Source of the DNA: Bacteroidales bacterium
GTDB lineage: Bacteria; Bacteroidota; Bacteroidia; Bacteroidales; UBA932
Assembly (NCBI GenBank): GCA_015060255.1
Contig: SUYV01000002.1
Location: 1 to 64,000 of the forward strand
DNA length: 64,000 bases
Direction of reading: 5' to 3'
Position numbers and translations under genes: made by a program. Shown piece after piece: positions 55,259-62,792 of this stretch. The notes under the pieces were generated by a model. The model did no database searches, had not been told where the DNA came from, and saw only the letters and a list, made by a program, of their open reading frames with translations. Numbering within the stretch: the first letter of the stretch is position 1; each line of letters opens with the position of its first letter.

Positions 55259-55990
55259 TTACGGCTGCATTGTAGTATATACGTTCTGTACGTCGTCGTC
55301 CTCCTCGATGCGCTCGATAAGCTTCTCAACGTCAGCTTTTGCATCTCCCTCAAGAACCTTGAGGTCTACGTTAGGAAGACGGGTGAACTCTGCTGCAACG
55401 AGCTCGTAGCCGTTCTCCTCGATCCACTTCTGGATGCTGTTGAACGCTGTGAACTCACCGTAAAGAACGATTTCAGTCTCTTCGTTCTCGTTCTCCTCCT
55501 CGAAGATCTCCTCTACGCCATAGTCGATGAGCTCAAGCTCAAGCTCCTCGAGGTCGTATGGATTTGCGGTCTTCATGCGGAACATGCACTTGCGGTCGAA
55601 CATATAGTCTACGCTTCCTGAAGTTCCGAGCGATCCGCCGCTCTTTGTGAAGTATGAACGTACGTTAGCTACTGTACGGTTGTTGTTGTCGGTTGCGGCC
55701 TCTACGAGAACTGCGATGCCGTGAGGACCGTATCCTTCGAATACTACCTCCTTGTAATCTGCCTGGTCCTTGTCGGTCGCTCTCTTGATAGCGCGCTCGA
55801 TGTTGTCCTTAGGCATGTTCTCACTGCGTGCAGTCTGGATGAGCGCACGGAGACGTGGGTTACCCGTAACGTCAGCGCCACCCTGCTTTACAGCTATAGT
55901 GATTTCCTTTCCGATCTTGGTGAAGACGCGGGCCATATGACCCCATCTCTTGAATTTTCTCTCCTTGCGGAACTCAAATGCTCTTCCCAT
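55259..55990 (-). CDS. yebC: YebC/PmpR-family DNA-binding or translation-factor protein
   Basis: 243 residues, usual length. The start MGRAFEFRKERKFKRWGHMARVF and the core GNPRLRALIQTARSENMPKDNIERAI (each quoted only in part here) are diagnostic: N-terminal RxRKxxRW, then PKDNIERAI near 60. An acidic insert (IFEEENENEETE) is near 158. The family is annotated as a transcription regulator; recent work also links members to ribosome stalling. Co-transcribed with an upstream TPR protein (7-nt gap). Confidence 0.92.
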   Translation of the reverse strand: MGRAFEFRKERKFKRWGHMARVFTKIGKEITIAVKQGGADVTGNPRLRALIQTARSENMPKDNIERAIKRATDKDQADYKEVVFEGYGPHGIAVLVEAATDNNNRTVANVRSYFTKSGGSLGTSGSVDYMFDRKCMFRMKTANPYDLEELELELIDYGVEEIFEEENENEETEIVLYGEFTAFNSIQKWIEENGYELVAAEFTRLPNVDLKVLEGDAKADVEKLIERIEEDDDVQNVYTTMQP

Positions 55991-55997
55991 AGTATGA

Positions 55998-56678
55998 TTA
56001 TTTTGCTTCGATGCGGCTGATATACTTGTCTACGTCGTATGCCTGCATTGACATAGGGTATTCGTCCTTGATTCTCTTGTAGAAGGCGAGAGCCTTGTCG
56101 TTTTCGCCAAGCTGCTCTGCAACGATACCTGCGTCAAGAAGGTATTCGGCTGCAAAAGCATTGTCAGCTGCTGCAGCTGCCTTTTCAAAGTAGCCAAGTG
56201 CTGTGCTGTATTCCTCAAGATTTACATAGCAGTCACCGATGCATGCAAGAGCACGTGCCTTGAAGATCTCATCCTTGCCGTTGTATGCCTTGAAGTAGTC
56301 AAGTGCTGCCTCGTAGTTCTTGAGGTTGTACTCGCATACGCCTGCATAGAAGTTTGCAGACTTGCCTGCCTTGTTGCCATACTGGTCAATGATCTGCTCG
56401 AATCCGAGAACATTACCGTCTCCGTAGAGTGCAAGTGCAAAACCTGTTGAGTCTGCTGCATTGCGGAAATTCTCTTCAGCAAACGCCATCTGGCCCTGAG
56501 CCTCTGCTACCTTTGGCTGGTGGACAAACTTGTACCAGCAGAAGAATCCTGCTCCTGCAACGAGGAGGACACAAAGTGAGATAAGGAGAGTCTTCTTGTT
56601 CTCGTTGAAGAACTGCTCTGTCTTTGAAACGGCCTCAACTACTGCCTCAGCCTTTTCGTTTTTGATTTCTTTAGCCAT
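55998..56678 (-). CDS. Membrane-anchored TPR protein (YfgM-like)
   Basis: 226 residues. A cytoplasmic N-terminus is followed by one membrane helix (about 30-49, LLISLCVLLVAGAGFFCWY), then TPR units with NYEAALDYFKAYNG, EYSTALGYFEKAA and NDKALAFYKRIKDEYP. The layout resembles YfgM, an accessory of the SecYEG translocon, but TPR proteins are hard to assign by sequence alone. Has its own promoter and is transcribed with yebC. Confidence 0.75.
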   Translation of the reverse strand: MAKEIKNEKAEAVVEAVSKTEQFFNENKKTLLISLCVLLVAGAGFFCWYKFVHQPKVAEAQGQMAFAEENFRNAADSTGFALALYGDGNVLGFEQIIDQYGNKAGKSANFYAGVCEYNLKNYEAALDYFKAYNGKDEIFKARALACIGDCYVNLEEYSTALGYFEKAAAAADNAFAAEYLLDAGIVAEQLGENDKALAFYKRIKDEYPMSMQAYDVDKYISRIEAK

Positions 56679-56740
56679 ATTTTAATAGTTTTATATTTGT
56701 CTTGAAACATCCGGTGCGGCTGCATCCGAAAAACAGGCGG

Positions 56741-56771
56741 CAAATTTATAAAAAAATGTCCAAACTCACAA
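56741..56771 (-). promoter_or_regulatory. Promoter of the TPR-yebC transcript
   Basis: Minus strand TTG (56769-56771), 20-nt spacer, TAAATTTG (56741-56748). Leader about 58 nt. Confidence 0.6.
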
Positions 56772-56810
56772 TAAAATCCACCCGAACGACTCATATGTTG
56801 AAAAAATTAT

Positions 56811-56818
56811 TACTTTTG
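56811..56818 (+). promoter_or_regulatory. -7 element upstream of the small protein and nhaA
   Basis: TACTTTTG followed by GCGCC, the same context as the rpmE2 promoter. The first ATG is 16 nt downstream (56834). Confidence 0.55.
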
Positions 56819-56833
56819 CGCCCGTTTCATAAA

Positions 56834-57187
56834 ATGAATGTAAAAACCATCATATGTCTGCTGCTGTCTATAGTCCTTTATGGGCTCATGGACAAGGAAG
56901 ACGTGCCTGTCCGCGAAACGTCCGTGACATGTGTCGTGGAGACATCGCTCTTGTCGTCTGCAATGCCTTCAGGAAGAGAGGCCAATACCGTAGAACCTAT
57001 GTCGGGCAGGGTCTCCAATGCACACGCAAGAAGGATAAGTGCCAGCGAAGTCATCCTGATTGCAAGGCCGTCCCGGAAGCCTGTATCACATTCATTTGTA
57101 AGTCTTTGCAGGAATTTTCTTCTTTTCCTTCCCGGCTATGAGGCGGTGCCTCACAGGCTGGCTATTCTTGGTAAGAGGATAATTTAG
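56834..57187 (+). CDS. Small hypothetical protein upstream of nhaA
   Basis: 117 residues from the ATG at 56834, chosen because the -7 element at 56811-56818 excludes an upstream ATG at 56702. A hydrophobic N-terminus (residues 3-17, VKTIICLLLSIVLYG) could be a signal or membrane anchor. The remainder is basic and low in recognisable structure, ending in an aromatic-hydrophobic patch and KRII. I recognise no family. It could be a leader gene or a spurious frame in a long nhaA leader; the promoter and hydrophobic start favour a gene. Confidence 0.45.
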   Translation: MNVKTIICLLLSIVLYGLMDKEDVPVRETSVTCVVETSLLSSAMPSGREANTVEPMSGRVSNAHARRISASEVILIARPSRKPVSHSFVSLCRNFLLFLPGYEAVPHRLAILGKRII

Positions 57188-57210
57188 AATATATTGATCA
57201 GCAACCTGTG

Positions 57211-57232
57211 CCGGACAATCATCCTTGTCCGG
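57211..57232 (+). promoter_or_regulatory. Hairpin between the small protein gene and nhaA
   Basis: CCGGACAA pairs perfectly with TTGTCCGG around TCATCC. No T run follows, so it is not a typical terminator; it may modulate nhaA translation or stabilise its message. It lies about 37 nt before the nhaA ATG. Confidence 0.4.
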
Positions 57233-57268
57233 TTATCCATGTGTGGAGAAACTTAATTTTATAAAGCT

Positions 57269-58615
57269 ATGTCAAATTCAAACTACAGTTTCCTGAGTAA
57301 GTTTAAAAAACACGTCAATTCGAGTGTGGTGTTGATATTCTTCACCGTACTCGCACTTATATGTGCCAATATCCCGGTAGTAAAGGATTGGTATTTTTCC
57401 CTTTGGCAGAACGAAGTCATGTTCTCTGTGGGAAATTTCAACTTCTTCAGCCATAACGGACATCCTATGTCTCTTGGTGCAGTCATCAATGACTTCCTTA
57501 TGGCTATCTTCTTCCTCTCTGTGGGTCTCGAGATCAAGAGAGAGATCAGAGTGGGCGAGCTGTCCACAAAGGAAAAGGCCCTGCTCCCTATAATCGGAGC
57601 ATGTGGCGGTATGCTTGTACCGGTGCTTGTCTTTGCACTTGTATGTCCGTCCGATCCTGCAATGCAGCGAGGACTTGCCATCCCTATGGCGACGGATATC
57701 GCCTTTTCGCTGGGTGTACTTGCAGTCTTCAAGACAAGAGTTCCCGTGGGACTTAAGGTTTTCCTTGCCGCACTTGCCGTTGCGGATGACCTCGGCGGCA
57801 TCATCGTGATCGCTCTGTTCTATTCATCGGACATAAACATGATGTTCATGCTTCTTTCTGCTGCTTGCGTCGTGCTTATGGTTGTCGCTAATATTGCAAA
57901 GATCCGTTCGAAGGCATTCTATGTCACAGTCGGTCTTGTACTCTGGTATATGATGCTCAACTCAGGAATACATGCTACAATTTCAGGTGTTATCGTGGCA
58001 TTCTGCATACCTGCTACACTCAAGAAGGGAACAGGCCACTATCTCGAGCGTATCAGAAAGAATATCAACAAGTTCCCTGTTATCGAGGTGGATGACCTTC
58101 ACAACACGGTCGTGCTGACCAACGAGGAGATACATACTCTCAAGAGCATCGAGTCAGCTGCCGACAAGATGATCAGTCCGCTTCAGGATCTTGAGGACAG
58201 CTTGCACTTCCTCATCAATTTCATCGTCATTCCTCTCTTTGCTTTTGCAAACGCGGGAATCGATCTCTCGCAGATGAGCGTGGGAAGCCTTTTCTCCGGT
58301 GTAGGTCTTGCAGTAATGTTAGGTCTTGTACTTGGAAAATTCCTCGGCGTATTCAGCTTCTCATGGCTTGCAGTGAGACTCAAGGTGGTCACCCTTCCGG
58401 CCGGAGCCGACTGGAAATCATTTGCCAGCGTATGTGTAGTTTGCGGTATCGGATTCACCGTATCCATGTTCATTGCTGATCTTTCATATGCAGGACTTGG
58501 AGCATCAGGTGTCGCATTGCTGAATCAGGCAAAGCTTGGAGTGCTTTGCGGATCTGTGGTGTCCGCGCTTCTCGGCTCTTATCTTTTGAACCGTACACTT
58601 CCGAAGGAGAAGTAA
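57269..58615 (+). CDS. nhaA: Na+/H+ antiporter NhaA
   Basis: 448 residues with about 12 membrane helices. The ion-binding aspartate pair is in ALAVADDLGG (near 173), and the MATDIAFSLGV and SVGLEIKRE motifs are conserved. A cytoplasmic loop of ~50 residues (about 255-300) is longer than in E. coli NhaA (388 residues). It expels Na+ for H+ and controls pH and sodium. It fits the sodium-linked enzymes elsewhere in the window. No separate -7 element is clear. Confidence 0.95.
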   Translation: MSNSNYSFLSKFKKHVNSSVVLIFFTVLALICANIPVVKDWYFSLWQNEVMFSVGNFNFFSHNGHPMSLGAVINDFLMAIFFLSVGLEIKREIRVGELSTKEKALLPIIGACGGMLVPVLVFALVCPSDPAMQRGLAIPMATDIAFSLGVLAVFKTRVPVGLKVFLAALAVADDLGGIIVIALFYSSDINMMFMLLSAACVVLMVVANIAKIRSKAFYVTVGLVLWYMMLNSGIHATISGVIVAFCIPATLKKGTGHYLERIRKNINKFPVIEVDDLHNTVVLTNEEIHTLKSIESAADKMISPLQDLEDSLHFLINFIVIPLFAFANAGIDLSQMSVGSLFSGVGLAVMLGLVLGKFLGVFSFSWLAVRLKVVTLPAGADWKSFASVCVVCGIGFTVSMFIADLSYAGLGASGVALLNQAKLGVLCGSVVSALLGSYLLNRTLPKEK

Positions 58616-58616
58616 T

Positions 58617-59105
58617 CTAAGATAAAATCTTTCTGCTGATGCCTGTCTCAGGGAAATATTCTTCCGGGGCAGGCATTGCTGTATCTGCCAGCTGTCTGGC
58701 AATAAGCATGTCTTTCATTTCTGCCTTATGCATCTCCAGGCCTTCGATCAGCCTTTCCAGCAACCTTGGGAAGAATTTTCGCAATTCAGTCAGGGTGTCG
58801 CAGATTGTCTCGCAACTGAACATGATGCTTTCCCTCTCATCCATAATGATCGGCCTTACCAGAAATGTACTCAGCATCGCCCCGTTTGAAGCTTTAAGAA
58901 ACAGGCTGCTGCTTTCCTTGTCAATCGCGAAGAATATCCTGATTGACAATATGCCTTCCTCATATTCAACCACTGCAGTATTGTCTGCTATGCTGAACAT
59001 TATGCAGTTTTTCTCGAAAGTAGGGTAGTATCCTTCCTCCATCATATATCTGAAGATGCTCCTCAGGCTCAGTGAGCCGTATGCTTTCATGCCGTTCGTT
59101 TTCAT
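58617..59105 (-). CDS. Conserved hypothetical protein, possible YbjN/secretion-chaperone-like fold
   Basis: About 162 residues from the ATG at 59105. An alpha-beta pattern (helix LRSIFRYMMEEGY, then several short strands, then a long C-terminal helix) recalls the YbjN and type III secretion chaperone fold, but this is a weak structural guess. No signal or membrane segment. Its stop is 1 nt past the convergent nhaA stop. An upstream ATG at 59141 would precede the predicted transcript start. Confidence 0.5.
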   Translation of the reverse strand: MKTNGMKAYGSLSLRSIFRYMMEEGYYPTFEKNCIMFSIADNTAVVEYEEGILSIRIFFAIDKESSSLFLKASNGAMLSTFLVRPIIMDERESIMFSCETICDTLTELRKFFPRLLERLIEGLEMHKAEMKDMLIARQLADTAMPAPEEYFPETGISRKILS

Positions 59106-59126
59106 TGTGTCCGTTTTTGGTACAGA

Positions 59127-59134
59127 CATAGATA
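59127..59134 (-). promoter_or_regulatory. Weak -7 element for the 58617-59105 gene
   Basis: TATCTATG on the minus strand, one mismatch from TAnnTTTG. Confidence 0.35.
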
Positions 59135-59218
59135 GGCACATATGATACCGAAGTGATTCATAAGACGATATTTTTCATAATTTTTCGAAAACAGGTGTCG
59201 TAATATCATCCTTTTTAT

Positions 59219-59226
59219 TAAATTTG
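59219..59226 (+). promoter_or_regulatory. -7 element of the lplA-gcv operon
   Basis: TAAATTTG, about 20 nt before the lplA ATG. No clear -33 element. Confidence 0.5.
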
Positions 59227-59246
59227 GATGATTTTAAGATTGTCCG

Positions 59247-59948
59247 ATGAAGTACGTCACAATACCTGATAATGCTCAAAGGAGGCTCCCGTTCTATCTG
59301 GCGATGGAGGAATACGTTGCGGCCCATGTGGACGAGGAATCCTTTTTTATGTGGCGTGTGGCTCCGACAGTCATAATAGGACGCAATCAGGTCCTGGAAA
59401 ATGAAGTCAACATGGAGTATTGTCGTAAGGCTGGCGTCCTGGTGGTCCGTCGTAAAAGCGGCGGCGGGTGTGTCTATTCCGACATGGGAAACCTGATGAT
59501 TTCATTCATCTCCGACAGGGGAGATGTGTCTGCGGTCTTTGACAGATATATGTCTGCATTGGCCGCATCATTATGCGATCTAGGGCTCCCGGCGGTGGCT
59601 TCTGTACGTAATGACATAATGGTGGATGGAAGGAAGGTAAGCGGCAACGCGTTTCACCAGCTTCCGGACCGCAGCATAGTCCACGGGACATTGCTCTATT
59701 CTACCGACCTTGAGGCTCTGACCGAGGCGATAAGACCTCCGGTGGAGAAGCTCCAGAGGCATGGGGTGGAGTCTGTCAGACAAAGGGTGGTGAATCTTGC
59801 GGAATACAAGGATGTCAGTCCTGTGCTGGATTCTGCTGAAACTCTGGAAGACCATCTGGTGTCGTGGTTTACTGACGGCAGGATCGAGCTGACCGCGGAG
59901 CAGGTTGCGGAAATAGAAGAGATGGAAAAGGAATATCAAATATATTGA
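59247..59948 (+). CDS. lplA: Lipoate-protein ligase A
   Basis: 233 residues, catalytic domain. RRKSGGGCVYSD (68-79) is the lipoate-binding loop and Lys130 in GRKVSGNAF the catalytic lysine. It activates lipoate with ATP and attaches it to a lysine of a carrier protein. Encoded 3 nt before gcvT and one gene ahead of gcvH, it very likely lipoylates GcvH. The C-terminal accessory domain of larger LplA proteins is short here. Confidence 0.9.
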   Translation: MKYVTIPDNAQRRLPFYLAMEEYVAAHVDEESFFMWRVAPTVIIGRNQVLENEVNMEYCRKAGVLVVRRKSGGGCVYSDMGNLMISFISDRGDVSAVFDRYMSALAASLCDLGLPAVASVRNDIMVDGRKVSGNAFHQLPDRSIVHGTLLYSTDLEALTEAIRPPVEKLQRHGVESVRQRVVNLAEYKDVSPVLDSAETLEDHLVSWFTDGRIELTAEQVAEIEEMEKEYQIY

Positions 59949-59951
59949 CAT

Positions 59952-61043
59952 ATGGAAGAGAATCTTTTGAAAACCTGTCTTTATGACAAGCATGTGGCCC
60001 TGGGAGCTCTTATGAGCCCGTTCGGAGGTTTCATCATGCCTATCCAGTACACTAACATCACGGATGAGCACAATGCAGTACGCCAGAAGGCCGGAATGTT
60101 CGACGTTTCTCACATGGGTGAGATCTTCGTCAGCGGTCCGGATGCTGAGAAGTTCGTGAATCATGTATTCTCAAACAACATCGCAGGCATGGAAGACGGC
60201 AAGATCCTCTATGGCATGATGCTGTACCCGAACGGAACAACAGTCGATGACCTCCTGGTCTATAAGGAATTCGTTCCGGATCATTATCTTCTTGTTGTCA
60301 ATGCCTCCAACATTGCAAAGGATTACGAATGGCTCTGCGCACAGGCAGAAGGCTATGATGTCAAGGTTGACAACCAGTCGGATGTATGGGGACAGATAGC
60401 CCTGCAGGGACCTGAGGCAGAGAAGTATGCGGTGGAGACCCTCGGACTGGCTCCGGCTGCAGAACTTGGATTCTATACCTATTACAGGACAGATGACATG
60501 ATCGTCAGCCGCACAGGATATACCGGTGAGGACGGATTCGAGATATATGCTTCTCTTGAGGTCATAAACAATATGTGGGACACGCTTCTTGCAGCAGGCG
60601 TTGTTCCGTGCGGACTCGGCTGCCGAGACACTCTCCGCTTCGAGGCGGGTCTTCCTCTTTATGGCCACGAACTCAGCGATGAGATCACTCCGCTTGAGGC
60701 CGGACTGGGAATGTTCGCAAAGATCAAGGATAAGGCGGAGTTCATCGGTCGTGATGCTCTCGTTGCACAGAAGGAGGCAGGTCTGACACGCAAGAGCGTC
60801 GGCATCGAGCTTCAGGACAAGGCAATCCCGCGTGCAGGATATCCAGTTGAGGTGAATGGAGTGCAGGTCGGAGTCGTGACAACAGGATACCGCTCGATAT
60901 CGACTGACCGCAGCGTATGCGTGGCGATGGTGGACAAGGCATACACCGAGCTTGGGACTCAGGTGGAGATCCGCATCCGCAAGAAAGTGTTCCCTGGCGT
61001 AGTGACAAAACGCCGTTTCTATGAAACCAATTATAAAAAATAG
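59952..61043 (+). CDS. gcvT: Glycine cleavage system T protein (aminomethyltransferase)
   Basis: 363 residues, normal length. Landmarks: MFDVSHMGEI (folate domain), ALQGPEAEK, SRTGYTGEDGFEIY, CRDTLRFEAGLPLYGHEL and a C-terminal barrel with VTTGYRS. It takes the aminomethyl group from lipoyl-GcvH, releases ammonia and makes 5,10-methylene-THF. Gap to lplA is 3 nt, to gcvH 8 nt. Confidence 0.95.
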   Translation: MEENLLKTCLYDKHVALGALMSPFGGFIMPIQYTNITDEHNAVRQKAGMFDVSHMGEIFVSGPDAEKFVNHVFSNNIAGMEDGKILYGMMLYPNGTTVDDLLVYKEFVPDHYLLVVNASNIAKDYEWLCAQAEGYDVKVDNQSDVWGQIALQGPEAEKYAVETLGLAPAAELGFYTYYRTDDMIVSRTGYTGEDGFEIYASLEVINNMWDTLLAAGVVPCGLGCRDTLRFEAGLPLYGHELSDEITPLEAGLGMFAKIKDKAEFIGRDALVAQKEAGLTRKSVGIELQDKAIPRAGYPVEVNGVQVGVVTTGYRSISTDRSVCVAMVDKAYTELGTQVEIRIRKKVFPGVVTKRRFYETNYKK

Positions 61044-61051
61044 ATAAAATT

Positions 61052-61435
61052 ATGGCAAAGACAGTAGAAGGACTCTATTACAGCGAGTCGCACGAATGGG
61101 TAAAGGTAGAAGGTAATGTTGCTGTTATCGGCATCACTGATTTCGCACAGCATGCTATGGGCGACCTCTCATATGTTGATATGCCTGAGGTTGACGATGA
61201 ACTTGAGGCAGGTGAGGAGTTCGGTGCGGTAGAGAGCGTAAAGGCTGCCAGCGACCTTTTCTGCCCTGTTTCAGGAACTGTTGTCGAGATCAATGAGGCC
61301 CTTGAGGATGCTCCGGAGCTTTTGAACGAAGACGCTTTTGCAAACTGGATCATGAAGGTCGAGATGAGCGATCCTTCTGAGCTCGAAGGCCTTATGGATG
61401 CGGCGGCATACGAGGCAATGTGCGCTAACGAGTAA
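61052..61435 (+). CDS. gcvH: Glycine cleavage system H protein
   Basis: 127 residues. The lipoyl lysine Lys64 sits in AVESVKAASD. It carries the aminomethyl intermediate between the P, T and L proteins. Between gcvT and gcvPA in the operon. Confidence 0.96.
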   Translation: MAKTVEGLYYSESHEWVKVEGNVAVIGITDFAQHAMGDLSYVDMPEVDDELEAGEEFGAVESVKAASDLFCPVSGTVVEINEALEDAPELLNEDAFANWIMKVEMSDPSELEGLMDAAAYEAMCANE

Positions 61436-61445
61436 TTTTACGGCT

Positions 61446-62792
61446 ATGGCATTCGCATATTTTCCACATACGGAAGATGATGTGCGCCAGATGCTGGACA
61501 GAATCGGAGTGGAGTCCCTTGAGGATCTCTACTCCGATGTCCCTCAGGATGTCATCTACCGTGAAGAGTACGACCTTCCGGACGCAATGTCCGAGCTTGA
61601 GGTCCGTCAGTATTTCGAAGAGCTTGCAGAGCAGAACACAAACCTGTTCTGCCTTTGCGGTCTTGGAGCATATGACCATTATTCTCCAGCCGTGATCCCT
61701 CATATCATTTCCCGTTCGGAATATCTTACAGCATACACTCCATATCAGCCGGAAGTATCCCAGGGTACACTCCGCTATATTTTCGAGTATCAGTCTATGA
61801 TAACCGAACTGACCGGAATGGACTGCACCAACGCGTCCATGTATGACGGCGCGACAGCAGCAGCAGAGGCTGTGATGATGTCAATGGCGGCAACGAAGAA
61901 GAAGACACGTGTCCTTCTGTCTGAAGGCCTCCTTCCGCAGGTCGTTAAAGTGGTCAGGACGTACGCAAAGTATAACGGAATAGAGTTGGGATTAATCCCT
62001 TGCCATGAGGGTGCCACTTCATATGGTGCACTTCTTACCGAGCTTGCTGCCGGTGATGTGGCGGGAGTCCTTGTTCCGGGCATCAACAAATATGGTGTGA
62101 TAGAAGACCTGACAGGCTTTGCCGATGCTGTTCATGCGCAGAAGGGTCTGCTGATGGTGTATTCCGACCCATCATCGCTTGCTGTGATCAAGACTCCGGG
62201 CGAGTGGGGGGCTGACATTGTCTGCGGAGATTCTCAGAGTCTTGGCGTGCCTCTTTGCTATGGAGGTCCATATGTCGGTTTCCTTGCATGTACCAAGGAC
62301 CATGTCCGCAAGCTTCCTGGAAGAATTGTGGGAGCGACACGCGATGTTGATGGAAAGCGTGCCTATGTCCTTACGCTTCAGGCCCGCGAGCAGCATATCC
62401 GCCGCGAAAAGGCGACCAGCAACATCTGCTCAAACCAGTCTCTGATGGCTCTTTATGTGACAGTATATATGTCTCTCATGGGTCCGCGCGGTCTTCGTGA
62501 GGTGAATGACCTCTGCTATGGCGGAGCACACTATCTGCACGACCGTCTCCTTGAGACCGGCCTCTTTGAGAAGGCTTTTGACAAGCCTTTCCTCAAGGAG
62601 TTCACTCTCAAGTCTCTTGTCCCAGTGGAACTGCTGCAGGACAGACTTCAGATGTGCGGTGTATTCGGAGCAGTCGAGGTTGAACCTGGCCTTGTGAATT
62701 TCTGCGTTACCGAGAAGGTGTCAAAGGACAATCTTGATGCGGTATTATGTATAATCAAAAGTCTTTCAAGTGAGGAGGAGGCACATGCATGA
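61446..62792 (+). CDS. gcvPA: Glycine dehydrogenase (decarboxylating) subunit 1
   Basis: 448 residues from the ATG at 61446 (10 nt after gcvH). The N-terminal half of the glycine decarboxylase is a separate chain here: NASMYDGATAAAEA near 140, and GRIVGATRDVDGKRAY near 295. Some cysteines differ from common homologues as I know them (FCLCGLGAYDHY). The stop overlaps the gcvPB start (ATGA). The usual start reading from 61398 overlaps gcvH and is rejected. Confidence 0.93.
   Translation: MAFAYFPHTEDDVRQMLDRIGVESLEDLYSDVPQDVIYREEYDLPDAMSELEVRQYFEELAEQNTNLFCLCGLGAYDHYSPAVIPHIISRSEYLTAYTPYQPEVSQGTLRYIFEYQSMITELTGMDCTNASMYDGATAAAEAVMMSMAATKKKTRVLLSEGLLPQVVKVVRTYAKYNGIELGLIPCHEGATSYGALLTELAAGDVAGVLVPGINKYGVIEDLTGFADAVHAQKGLLMVYSDPSSLAVIKTPGEWGADIVCGDSQSLGVPLCYGGPYVGFLACTKDHVRKLPGRIVGATRDVDGKRAYVLTLQAREQHIRREKATSNICSNQSLMALYVTVYMSLMGPRGLREVNDLCYGGAHYLHDRLLETGLFEKAFDKPFLKEFTLKSLVPVELLQDRLQMCGVFGAVEVEPGLVNFCVTEKVSKDNLDAVLCIIKSLSSEEEAHA

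Noticed and set aside
56692..56699. TATATTTG on the plus strand upstream of the small gene
   Set aside because: Its predicted start would precede the better-placed TACTTTTG element at 56811 by about 120 nt, with no gene in between.
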